Shown: piece after piece, positions 53,597-64,000 of the stretch
Position numbering within the stretch: the stretch's first letter is position 1
How the letters are laid out: each line of letters opens with the position of its first letter
NCBI GenBank assembly: GCA_025642075.2
Contig: JAODUO010000427.1
Span: 194,501-258,500 of the forward strand
Reading direction: 5' to 3'
Source: Ridgeia piscesae
Taxonomy: Eukaryota > Annelida > Polychaeta > Sabellida > Siboglinidae
DNA length: 64,000 bases
The notes under the pieces: generated by a model
The model's database searches: none
What the model was told of the DNA's origin: nothing
Seen by the model: the letters and a program-made list of their open reading frames with translations, nothing else
Made by a program: the position numbers and the translations under genes

Positions 53597-54022
53597 CTGG
53601 GTTCGGATAAGTACTACAGTAAAGTACTTCAGTAAAAATACTGTGATATGTACGAGTACAAATAGCATGTAGTTCATCCCAGATAGTACTCAGGTAACAA
53701 GTATGAGTACTACTGAAAGTATCTGCAAGAGTACTTTTTGAAAGTTTTGAAATTTTGACATTCAAGTAGCTATACTGTTCATTAATGTGATTGTCAGTCT
53801 TATTGAAGTGACATCATTAAACTATATCCATGACAACCTTGGGTAGAATAGAAATAATGATTAAATACTTGCGAAATACTCATAATTTTTTATGAGTAAT
53901 GTGGATTTGTACTTTAATATATACAGTGTACAAGTAAAAAGTGGGAATAATGAGTACTTTGTGAAAAATCGGTATTTGACTACTAACAAGTACAGGTAAC
54001 AAGTACTTGGGCCCCAACCCTG
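53597..54022. mobile_element. hAT-like non-autonomous DNA transposon (MITE)
   Basis: About 426 bp with imperfect terminal inverted repeats: the left end CTGGGTTCGGATAAGTACT faces a right end whose reverse complement is CAGGGTTGGGGCCCAAGTACT. AGTACT/AAGTAC words recur throughout the interior on both strands, typical of many animal hAT-derived non-autonomous families. No transposase coding is present. The expected 8-bp target duplication is not convincing, so the copy is probably old. Termini and family are inferred by eye. Confidence 0.55.
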
Positions 54023-55530
54023 TTGTGTAGAGATAAAAAATCCCCAATGATATGTGATGGTTATATAAATGCAGTTGTCTCCTTTTAACCCCACGGCAAT
54101 CATGATTGCAGCCAGATACATAGTAAACCATTTGAAACCATGTGTAAACCATTCACTGCAATACAATGGGGGTGTGTTTCAGTAACTGAAACCCGCCTTA
54201 AGACATGCCCATTAACTCGTACCATTTCAACCGCACGTTGAAATGCCGTATGCATTGTTCTCACAGAAATTGCTACAATCTGACGGGGAGGGACAGAGCA
54301 GTGAAATCTTAAGTGAGCGTTCGTGCCGTTCACCTCCGGGGCAGATGCCCAGCAATTGTTGCCTACATCTAGCACGTGTTCCTGTTTGCCTCCGAGCCAG
54401 ATGTTGGCGAAGCAGAGATCCTAATGATGTTCCTTTGAATTATTGTGCCCTGGCATTGCTGCACTCATTTGGGTCGGCTCAGTGTCTGAAGTCACAGACC
54501 AAAGTGTCACCTCAGTAAGGGCAGGACGGTGGCTTCTCAGTGGTCACTATTGTGTTGCAGGGGTATTTATAGAGCGGGTGTGTGTTATTGGTGTGTAACA
54601 CAATCGTATACTATTTAGGATGAAATCGGACTATCTGCACAGGAGCTCTGCCCTAGAGAATTACCCGGGCTACAAGAAGGAAGTGAATCGCCCGCTCTGA
54701 CAGTGTCACCGGATTCACTGGGAGCATTGAACAAAACAAACAATTGCCACATTTGTTTACAGTCCAGTGCCTAACCCATGACAAGATTACATCGGCTGCA
54801 GGACAAACAGTCTAGTTTTAATGTTACACTGCCGTACACGATAAGGAAACCACTCGTGAGAACAATATAAACATACGCATTCCTTCCTCGCTACTTAATG
54901 TCTAGTACAAACAGTCAGGGCGGACAAAATGTTTCCAAATCAGTTGACAATAGCACATGAGATCGCATGATTATCTAACCAGATCTCTACTGTCTGCTAA
55001 TGACAGGGGGGTGGGGGTTATCGCCCCAACCAGATCTCTATAGGAACATGTTGTTAAGTTCACTTACACAGGCGCTTCGAGGGTCAATGGGGTAAGACAT
55101 CGACATAAATAATCACATGACCAATCCCCCGCAAGACATAATTCCCATGGGCAAAATCATGATTTCAATTCATGCAACTGTTCAGTCTTTTAAGCAGTTA
55201 TCACACATTCCAATTTTGTTTAGGTATCTCAAAAGTCAAAAAATCCCACAAACAGATGCTTAGTTTGTAGTTTTATGTAACATATAAATATAAATTACCC
55301 TGATTACTGTCTAAGTAGCAGATAGTAAGTCAGAATGATCACTAACTTAATATTATTAATAAAATTAGCAATAAAACCGAACGCCTTTAACACAGCCACC
55401 ACCATAACCCACAAAAAACATGATTGTTTGTTTTCGTGAGGTTTCCTGCAAACATCTTGTGGGTACACCCCAGCATTTATTGTGGGTACAACTCGGCACG
55501 TCACGCAGATGAGATATCAAGATAGACCGC
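54023..55530. other. Non-coding stretch
   Basis: No supported gene. 54160-54520 is mid-GC with open frames on both strands. 54640-54720 carries some CpGs. ACCAGATCTCTA occurs twice, near 54979 and 55029. Confidence 0.45.
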
Positions 55531-55780
55531 ATGTATGCCTGTCAATGTGTGCGCGTGGCTTGGCTGCCTTACAGACAACATGCAAGGGCCAGATTAGCTC
55601 GATGCATGTTGCCGTCTGATGCAGGTATTCCAAATTGTTGCCGGTTAATCACGTACACTACTGATTAATCAGGGAATGTTCAGCGCGCAGTTTTTCTATG
55701 AAGACATCGTGTGGTGGCATTTCTAATTAACAATGCCACTTGGCTGATCAGATGCAGTGATTGTTTCTACATCGTGCACA
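55531..55780. promoter_or_regulatory. Candidate conserved non-coding element
   Basis: A compact island with two GATTAATCA/GTTAATCAC homeodomain-type sites (55645-55672), AGCGCGCAG, and TTAACAATGCC, a Sox-type motif near 55728-55737. It is rich in GATGCA/TGCATG words. No coding potential. Confidence 0.4.
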
Positions 55781-55902
55781 ACAGACAGATATATGCAGTT
55801 TTTGCTCAGAGTACAAAAATAGGACAACAGCTTAGCATCAGATGCTGCGATATGAATTAACAAAAATCTAATTTATACACATAATTATGTTCTTATTATG
55901 CA

Positions 55903-55933
<31 letters not shown>

Positions 55934-57369
55934 TTGCTTGTGTGTGTGCAGTTATTTTGTTTGCTTTGATAATAAGATTATGACTATGACATAATAGTAA
56001 GACAACATTTATATAAAACATATTTGAGAGTTGAATGGAGAAAGGAGTAAAATGACAAATATAAGCTAAATAAATACAAACATTGTATAACAAAAAGAAA
56101 CCGCATAGAAATGACGGAATGTGAACGCTGAATGACTCAGCGAGCCCTGCATTGGGGATTAGACAGACGTGAATTCTCAATCAACATGCCTGTTCATAGC
56201 AACAAAATTTCCAAGGTAAACATTGACATATGGCGAATAAATACAGCCCCGCTTACATTGTAGGTGACAGAAATGACAGCGTCTCGAGGAGTTTACAGGC
56301 AACTACCGGTCACAAAGCCACCCCCTCACACAAATATTGATACAGACTCATGCATGGTATAAGGACAGCTTTGTTGTTTTTCGTGGCATTTCTTCCATTG
56401 ATATAATAAATGTCCTTTGTCAGTATGGTGACAGCCAGAAGATTGACGTTATCAACAGGTCTTTCTGAGAGTGATTTGTAAATAATTTATGCTTGCAACC
56501 TTCCAGCACTGCATGTGGGATGGAGGGTGGAGGGTTAAAAATAGTGAGATAAATTTGTTTGAACATGCTATAAAAAAGTTAGTGCAACATGCAAGATCAT
56601 TATTCAAATTCTATCACATTGGTACAAGGTACAGAATGTTGAGGTGTAGATTTGTTTAACAACATGTTGGATGCCAAAACATGGATCCTGTCTATAGGTG
56701 TCTACAGGGTCAAAAAAATTAAATATATTTATTATGTATGATTTTTTTATGATTTCAAACTACATAAAATAGGACAGCACTAAGAAATGTATGGTTAAAC
56801 ATTGGTATGTTTGAGATTCTACAGGTTGATACCTACAATAGTACAAAGGTTTAACTAAAGCTGACATATTTTTTTTATTAATTACGCATAAAAGAATAGC
56901 CTACAAATGCTTCAGTATGATTATTATTACTGCCTCTGGTATTGATAAAATTATACTTGAGTTTCACATAAAACCAGCGAGGTGAATCGATCTGAAGAAA
57001 TTATGCTTTTTTAAAAGATCTGGATAAATTATTCAGCAAAAAAGACTAAAGAGTCTAAGTGTGTGGGGCAAGACACATTCAACAGTCATCATGCAACCTT
57101 TCGTGTGAAATACAATGAGTAAATCTACAAGAAGCCAGTCAACTATTGACAGTCCAGCCACCAGTCAGCCACAAGAAACTTAATCACACCACCAGTGTAA
57201 CTATTGTAACCGTCACAAACTCCCCGAAATATGACATTAAACACAAACAGAAGCAAGCAAACTAGCCGAGATGTCACAAGCAACATTTCCAATCAACAAT
57301 GCAAGACACCAAGTGACACTTCTTTATAAACGTTAAGTGAAAACAAGCGAAGCCTTCATACAACCAACT
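55781..57369. other. AT-rich non-coding stretch with (GT)n
   Basis: (GT)n with CGCGCATG interruption at 55902-55949. The rest is AT-rich with no supported gene. A small CpG patch at 56270-56320. Confidence 0.5.
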
Positions 57370-57720
57370 CGGTGTCTGCCACGAGTGACATAAATGTCTG
57401 TCGACTGGCCGTCAGACTTCATGAAATAATCGTGTATAACCCGTCCTGGAAATACAATTTGCCCGGCTCCTGGGCCACGTGGATGCATTGTGAGCGCCCA
57501 TTATGGACATTTGCATCAGCGCAGACTGTGACAGCTTCGTTGAAACATGCTACGTCAACTGGAATTGTCTGCTAATTATGGCCGGCCTTTTGTCATGCCG
57601 ATTGTGCTTGAGAATGGATATTCCGTCGCCTCTGATTAATCAACATCGAAGCATAAATTCAACGCGTCAGGTTCCCAAGATCTTACGCTTTGTCGGGTAT
57701 CGACAAATGACAACATGTAT
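57370..57720. promoter_or_regulatory. Candidate conserved non-coding island
   Basis: Raised CpG with GAAATAATCGTG, GCTAATTATGGCCGGCC and TCTGATTAATCAAC motifs. The open frame at 57372-57575 is unrecognisable. It resembles the other islands in composition. Confidence 0.35.
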
Positions 57721-58003
57721 TCTTGTTCTTCCCCTTACTTTGACATCACTGTTCTGCCCTCTTGGTTATATTTCCCCGCCCACAATCTCCTCCCACACAT
57801 GGTTGTTTGTGCCCTTCTAGATCTCTTAATTTTTGTGTTCATCTTTCTCCTTCTGTCTCCTGTTCACATGTACATCCGTCGATCTTTTCCAGTTCCTTCT
57901 CGTTTCTCCATCCTGTCTGTCTCAGTCTCAAAACCGTTTTTGTTTTCAGATGTTTTTCGTTCATCTCTTCTCTCTATCCCCATCTATCTTCTGTCTATGT
58001 GAT
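57721..58003 (+). repeat. Pyrimidine-rich tract
   Basis: A T/C-rich stretch of about 280 bp with many TCTCC/TTCTGTC words. Four overlapping plus-strand frames are open because of this bias and give Ser/Phe/Leu-rich translations without protein features. Confidence 0.6.
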
Positions 58004-58099
58004 TGTATTAGTAGTAAAGTAAACAATTCTGACCACAGACACTGTAACGTTATGTGGATTAACCAAGACAACAGACACCAGTAGTTCACGAGACATCAC

Positions 58100-58790
58100 A
58101 CAAGGGTCAACCACCAGAAGGATCTTGAGACAGAGTCAAGTTTGTTCATGAAAATTAATGATCTATTAGTAGAACCTTGAGTAATTACACAAAGATCCTG
58201 CAGCAGAAGGTATATTAAGCACTGATGATCCTCCAACTGAACCATACAATGATTCTCAAGCATTCGTAATTACATAAGGATCTTCCAGTAGAAAAAAACA
58301 AGTAATACATAGATCTTCTGTTGAATTATGATTTAACAAGTACAGTATCTTCTAATATAGCCATCAGAATAATAAAAGAACCATCCAGTAGACCTGTAGT
58401 TATACAAGGATCTTAGAGTACAACCAAGAGAAATAATATAACGATCCTCCAGCAGAACTATGAGGTCTTCCAGTAGAATCCCACCAACTAAAACAAGGAT
58501 CATCCAGCAGAACCACAAATAACTAGACCATGATCCTCCAGTGCAACCACAAATAACTAGACCATGATCCTCCAGTGCAACCACAAATAACTAGACCATG
58601 ATCCTCCAGTGCAACCACAAGTAAAGTAATCGCACAATGATATTCCAGTAGAGCCACATATCATTATAAATATATCCTCATATAGAACCTTGTGTAAGTT
58701 TACAAGGATCTTACAATAATCTTCCAACACACTCACAAGAATACAAGGATTTTCTTATAGAACCTCCAACAGTTATTCAACACAGCCAAC
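58100..58790 (+). repeat. Degenerate minisatellite around AGGATCTTCCAGTAGAA
   Basis: The words GATCTTCCAGTAGAA or GATCCTCCAGCAGAAC recur a dozen or more times at irregular spacings of about 30-60 bp. A recently expanded core at 58531-58632 has three almost identical 34-bp units (TGATCCTCCAGTGCAACCAC...). Confidence 0.75.
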
Positions 58791-59640
58791 CTAAAAAGAT
58801 AAAAACTTTTTGCCTAAGTCCCTGGAAACCAAATTCCACGGTACATCAACACAACCGATTATTTTGGTTGATCTCAAAATTGATAAGCAACAGTAAAGTA
58901 ACCGAAGGAAGCTAAGGACAGTAAGCCAGATTTAAAACATAAGTGTTGAAATGACAGTGTCAGGAATGTAGTATATTTCAAACGATCTAATATTATACTA
59001 AGGACAACTTAAGTAAAAAGAAATTACCTCTCAAGAAACTTTTTTTGTTTTCTCCCATATATATCTTTATATTTAACATGAACCACGAAACCGGATCTTT
59101 ACAGTCGAATAATGACAACTTGTTTGGAACAGGCCTAGTTTCAATGTAAACACGTATACTAGGACCAAGATGTGTCAACACTGTATTCTCCTTTCCATAT
59201 ATGCTGAAGATACAGCTACAACAAATTACTAAGTCTGAATCATTGTCCTACATGCTACACCATAACCACACCATCACGACCTCCAACAGCATCACTGCAA
59301 GAAACAATACCCCACAACATCATCTAACTACTGGTAATTTACATGAAGACACTCACTTGGGCAAGATTCTCTTTTGCCTGTTGACAAGCGTCGGAACTTG
59401 TCAGCAGTGTGTCTTGCCTCAATCGTCTCTCGTTGCGTTGCGTCGCTGGCGTCAGCGTTACTGAAGTGCCGTTGTCCGATATTAAGCCTGCAACGAGATG
59501 GCAACAATAGAAGAAAATCCGAGAATATATCACATCACACAGATGGGTGTGCAAATGTAATTACCGCGCGCGCAAGGTCGTCAACGCATCTGTGCGCTCG
59601 CTCGTCCGCTCGAAGCTGACTAAACCTGCCGAAATCTGAA
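58791..59640. other. Non-coding stretch
   Basis: No supported gene. AT-rich to about 59330, then rising CpG from 59370 to 59620, including an alternating CGCGCGC patch near 59565. Confidence 0.45.
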
Positions 59641-60240
59641 CAATAGATAATCAGCAGAACGGCCTCGATTTATCGAGCAGTGTGATAATTCCGCGAATGA
59701 CCACGATGCCATCGTTCGCAACATAACAGTGTTGTCATGGCGCAGTATGTATGATCCTACTTAGCATAGAGCCATTGTGAAAGCACTAACTTTAATTTCT
59801 TGCGTCCGCCCACCGTGATTGCGTCAATTATGCGCCCTGCCTTAATACTGTTAATTAAACCCGCCCTATCTTAGTCGCAGCCTGTCGAAGCTCACTGCAG
59901 GGCAGTGACATCGGCAGAATTCCCGCTCGTTCGATCTCGCCTATCTGTCGTGGTCGCGACCATTGTCAGCGGCCGGGACTACAATGGCATGCCAACGCTG
60001 GATAAATATTTATTGATTTTCCCGCGCAAGTCGTGTGCGGAATTAGTGAGTTGACTTCTCGCATTGTTGACGAATTCTGTGTCACAATTGATTGGCTGCC
60101 ACTCGAGCACAATGAGCGTGATCACCCTCGCATTAGCGGCCGTGTCGCAGAAATGCTTAGGATTTCGATTTTCACTATCACATGTTCGGCATTCGAATGA
60201 AGTGACGTGCACGTACAATGTGTCGTGCTGAAGCATTGTC
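59641..60240. promoter_or_regulatory. CpG-rich island with inverted Sox-type pair
   Basis: One of the most CpG-rich blocks. CCATTGT (59960-59966) faces ACAATGG (59981-59987) across 14 bp of GC-rich sequence. TTAATTAAACCCGCCC, GATTGCGTCAATTATGCG and ATAAATATTTATTGATTTT motifs and two further CATTGTT/CACAATG words lie in the block. The frame on the minus strand (59979-60236) has no recognisable product. It is a likely enhancer or distal promoter of a developmental gene, by inference. Confidence 0.45.
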
Positions 60241-60369
60241 TGTCCCTCCCAAGGCTGTGTGATAGTGACCAGACGGGACAGTACAGCGAGCTGAATGGGC
60301 TTAGTGAAGATCCACTACTGTGAGGGTCACAGGCATAATTCTATGTCCAGTCACTTCCCTGTCAACTGA

Positions 60370-61003
60370 GTATATAACTGTCTCTCTCACTGCCTCTTTC
60401 TGCCCTTTCTTCTCTCCCCTTCTGCTATCTCGCCCCTTCTCTCTTCCTCTATTTTTATCTCCTCTCAATTTATTTCCTGTCTCTTTCCTTTTCCCATGCT
60501 CTTCCTCATCCATTCTTTTGATCTCTTTCTATATGCCTCTCTCCATCTTTTCAAGTCTCTACTCTATAATTTATTCCCCTCCCCTCCCTCCCTCCTTCCT
60601 ACTCATTTTATCTTTCTTTTCACAGCCCTCCATCCTTTTTCTTTTCCCCATCTCCTTGATTCTATATTGTTCTCTCTCCCTTCCATTCCCCAATCCGTCA
60701 CCCTCTCCATAGATCTCATATCGGTTTTGAGTCTCCCTCTACCTTTTGTTCTCTCTTCCCTTCCCCTTTCTTCCTCTCTGACTATGTCACTCACCCATCT
60801 TTTCTTTCATAGTTAATTTATCTCACTTACTTCCCTCCTTATGTCTATTCCTCCATCCTTCCTTCTCTCCCTACATCTTCCCTTTGAACCCTCAACTTTA
60901 TCCCTTGGTATCACCCTCTCCCTTTCTCTCACTCTCCCCCCATCCCTCCCAATACACTCCCTCTCCCTTTCTCTCCCTCCCTCTCTCTCTGACCCTTTTG
61001 GTT
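60370..61003 (+). repeat. 630-bp polypyrimidine tract
   Basis: The plus strand is almost all C and T, with irregular CTCTCC/TTCCCT/CCATC words and no fixed period. The minus strand translates to Glu/Arg/Lys-rich low-complexity frames, which are artefacts. It has strong triplex potential. Confidence 0.85.
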
Positions 61004-61748
61004 CTAGATAAATACCAACACACAACAGCCAATTATCCAAATATTTTTCATTGTTACATCGCAAATGTTTGTTCAATTCGAGTTAAACAGGGGTCATGAC
61101 ATGACCTCAATATGTCAAAGGTCAAACCGAAAACATCGGAAGTGTTTCTAATCTAGCTCAACACCACTAAAGAAGAAAGCTTTAGAATACCTTTACTTGT
61201 AATGCCCACACAACAAAGGTCAGCTTCTAATATTTGCATCAGAGATGAAATAGCAAGAAACCACTGAAGTGTATCCTTCAATTCCTGCTTCAAACATGCG
61301 ATATTATTCACCATAATTGATGTGTATAATGAAGGCCATGTACTATTATTAGTGCACCCATATCATTACCGTTTGGCATCCAGCTGAGACAAGCCATATT
61401 CATTGCAATTGATTAAACTGATTACTATTGAATAACTTTAATATCAAACAATGATTCAGCACAAAAGACACTGGAATTGACACTTTAAAACTTTGGTGTG
61501 ACTCTGTGACTGGAATACTATAGAAACAAATCTCACATACATGAAGTTATTTTATGGTGATCTACATCCAATCAACAATAATTTTTAATTATATCTGATG
61601 ACTTCATATAAATAAAAAAATGTATACAAACACACTATAAAATGTACTAAATATTATCAGATGTTAAATTTATTTTTAATTTTGTAATACGTAATGACCA
61701 CTGTTATTTCTTTAATAAGATGAATATTCTCACCTTTACTTATTATCA

Positions 61749-61752
<4 letters not shown>
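61004..61752. other. AT-rich non-coding stretch
   Basis: No supported gene. 61270-61440 has TAATTGATG/CATTACCG-type words and might be a weak conserved element; otherwise plain AT-rich sequence. Confidence 0.45.
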
Positions 61753-61942
<190 letters not shown>

Positions 61943-62180
61943 AACATTTCATCTGACATACTTACACTGCACCAATTCACACATAGCTACATAACCATGA
62001 TATTACTATAACTATAATTAGCTAAACTGTAAGAAGACACGATGCACATTGCTATGAAACTGACCCTGCCTGTCTCTAACTTCACCACCACGTGTCAACT
62101 TATCTCCTACTGTAGACTGGTGGTAACGGGATCAATTTTTCCAATTTCACCAGCACATCTCAAAAATCCATTCTTCTGTC
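61943..62180. other. Short non-coding stretch
   Basis: No gene or repeat seen. Confidence 0.5.
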
Positions 62181-62560
62181 TCGCAAGCAATGATTAAATC
62201 ATTCTTGACAATCCATGCATTATTTTCCTGTGAACGGCCAAAGACGCGCATTCAAGAATGCCGGCGAATTGTCCCGGGGACCAGAGCCTAATGCACGACC
62301 CTTAATAATGCACGAGGCACTCCTTGATGCTGGACGCTTTGTGACGGCGTCCCTCGTTGTCGCCCGGCCCCGGATTAATGCGGCTTACAGATGGAAAATC
62401 ATACAGAAGAATCCAAGAAATTTCATTTTGACATGAATGCTTTTGGCAGCAGCGCTGAGAGGAATATTAATTTCTGTTTGTTTCATTTTTTTACTTTGTG
62501 CGGTTGACGCAACGGGCGAACGCGGTGAGTAAAGTAGTCGCTTCTGACAGCTCAGAATCA
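62181..62560. promoter_or_regulatory. Candidate conserved non-coding island
   Basis: CpG-rich block with CCGGATTAATGCGGC, CCCTTAATAATGCACG and TTTGTGACGGCGTCC motifs. A 73-codon plus-strand frame shows no family signature. Its composition is like the other islands. Confidence 0.4.
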
Positions 62561-63151
62561 GCAGCGAGAAAGAACGGTAGAGTCGAGGGGAGACAAATCC
62601 TGGATTTGCAAGGGCAATCATATGTGTAGAGACATTAGTGTCAAAACTACTACAGAGGGTCTCCGTTGAATTCCCAAGAATACGGTTGAAGCTCAAATTA
62701 CAGTCACCTTAGGAGAGTTTGAAATGAGTTCTGTAACAGTCAAATGTATGAAGTGGTCCAGCTAATAGTGTCACCTTCACCTATACAATTTTTTTAGTTC
62801 CCAATTTTAACCTTACAAGTGAGAGTCCATTGCTCTGGCAGCATTACGTGTGACATTAAGTAGTTTCAGTTGTTTGTCTATTTTGTGGTTGTACTAAATC
62901 ATAAGGCCCAGCACAGAAGGTGATTAATAAATGCAGCTTTCAGTCAAATCAAACAAGGCATCTACAAATATTGTACTTCACCATTTTCAGTCAGACATCA
63001 GTCTGACATGGCACTAAATCTGATGTCAAAAAGATGACACAGGACACATGATGCGTCACTCCTTGCAGTACTTTGTGGTGTGTCCACAAGCACATCTTCA
63101 ACCCAGACTGTCTTGTGTGGATAACTGAGAGTATGAAACAATGGAGTCCCA
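62561..63151. other. Non-coding stretch
   Basis: No supported gene. GTCAGACATCAGTCTGACATG near 62990-63010 forms a small imperfect palindrome. Nothing else seen. Confidence 0.45.
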
Positions 63152-63736
63152 TGCTAGTCAAGCACCGACGTGCTAGTCAAGCACCGACGTGCTAGTCAAG
63201 CACCGACGTGCTAGTCAAGCACCGACGTGCTAGTCAAGCACCGACGTGCTAGTCAAGCACCGACGTGCTAGTCAAGCACCGACGTGCTAGTCAAGCACCG
63301 ACGTGCTAGTCAAGCACCGACGTGCTAGTCAAGCACCGACGTGCTAGTCAAGCACCGACGTGCTAGTCAAGCACCGACGTGCTAGTCAAGCACCGACGTG
63401 CTAGTCAAGCACCGACGTGCTAGTCAACGCACCCGACGTGCTAGTCAAGCACCGACGTGCTAGTCAAGCACCGACGTGCTAGTCAAGCACCGACGTGCTA
63501 GTCAAGCACCGACGGCTAGTCAAGCACCGCGCTAGTCAAGCACCGACGGCTAGTCAAGCACCGACGTGCTAGTCAAGCACCGACGTGCTAGTCAAGCACC
63601 GACGTGCTAGTCAAGCACCGACGTGCTAGTCAAGCACCGACGTGCTAGTCAAGCACCGACGTGCTAGTCAAGCACCGACGTGCTAGTCAAGCACCGACGT
63701 GCTAGTCAAGCACCGACGTGCTAGTCAAGCACCGAC
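63152..63736. repeat. 19-bp satellite array (GTGCTAGTCAAGCACCGAC)n
   Basis: About 31 tandem copies. Most are identical; a few near 63426 and 63513-63550 carry 1-3-bp indels. Each unit holds a 5-bp stem, GTGCT and AGCAC, around loop AGTCA. Units contain two CpGs each (ACCGACGTG), so the array is a CpG-dense block. Confidence 0.95.
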
Positions 63737-64000
63737 AATGCCGTGACATCATCAGACACATTCTGTGACGAAGCTACCTCAATTGTGTCGACGTCGTCAC
63801 ATGAACAGCAGTGTCAAGAAAAATGATTCAACTGAGCGGTGGGGGGGGCGGTAAATTGAGGAGCACCCCATTAAACCAGCTACATTGTCAGCTGAAGATG
63901 ACGTACATCAAACGATGATCGATGCTCGCCAGTTTTAGAAAGGCATCATTGTTGGATTTGTGCACCAAACAAACATGCGCGCACACGTTTGCAAAGACCA
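63737..64000. other. Non-coding right end
   Basis: No gene seen. CpG remains fairly high, with GTCGACGTCGTCAC at 63786-63799 and a G8 run near 63841. Confidence 0.45.

Noticed and set aside
60301..61076. Glu/Arg/Lys-rich reading frames
   Set aside because: Direct result of the polypurine complement of the polypyrimidine tract.
63152..63736. CRISPR-like array
   Set aside because: Units are contiguous 19-mers with no unique spacers; it is a simple satellite in a eukaryotic genome.

Overview
This 64-kb window is eukaryotic, from an invertebrate animal genome. It is AT-rich and CpG-poor in the background. It is full of dinucleotide and minisatellite repeats, has almost no long open reading frames, and contains short CpG-rich islands. 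I saw no prokaryotic operons, rRNA, tRNA, CRISPR array or autonomous transposon. The only protein evidence suggests a bilaterian. A lophotrochozoan such as a mollusc would fit the repeat style and gene structure, but the species cannot be fixed from this sequence.

The one coding segment I can support is a 191-codon exon on the minus strand (14884-15456). It begins MSSKRK and ends at a clean phase-0 splice donor. Its second half lines up by eye with the N-terminal block of SoxD transcription factors (vertebrate Sox5/Sox6/Sox13), just before the leucine zipper. The zipper, Q-box and HMG-box exons are not in the window and should lie beyond its left edge. About 14.9 kb to the left of the exon is therefore intron. 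The roughly 48 kb to the right is 5' intron and/or upstream regulatory DNA. This matches the very large, enhancer-rich Sox5/Sox6 loci of vertebrates.

Layout: 1-14.9 kb is intron, with a polypyrimidine minisatellite at the left end, several AT tracts and three islands (3.4-4.1, 6.8-7.0, 12.2-13.4 kb). The exon and a CpG-rich 5' flank span 14.9-16.2 kb. From 16 to 64 kb the sequence is non-coding, with islands near 19.5-20.0, 24.2-24.4, 26.6-27.2, 27.5-27.9, 34.3, 36.6-36.9, 39.9-40.2, 44.7-45.3, 48.6-49.1, 55.5-55.8, 57.4-57.7, 59.6-60.2 and 62.2-62.6 kb. Between the islands are repeats: a perfect 8-bp array (18.3 kb), an 80-bp degenerate tandem repeat carrying Sox-like motifs (27.9-28.4 kb), a near-perfect 170-bp duplication (40.3 kb), a higher-order minisatellite (47 kb), a hAT-like non-autonomous element (53.6-54.0 kb), a 630-bp polypyrimidine tract (60.4-61.0 kb) and a 19-bp hairpin satellite (63.2-63.7 kb).

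The most interesting pattern is that four islands carry inverted pairs of Sox-type motifs (ACAAT cores facing each other). SoxD proteins dimerise and favour paired sites, so the islands are candidate autoregulatory or Sox-responsive enhancers. That is inference: single Sox motifs are common by chance, and only cross-species alignment or chromatin data could confirm it.
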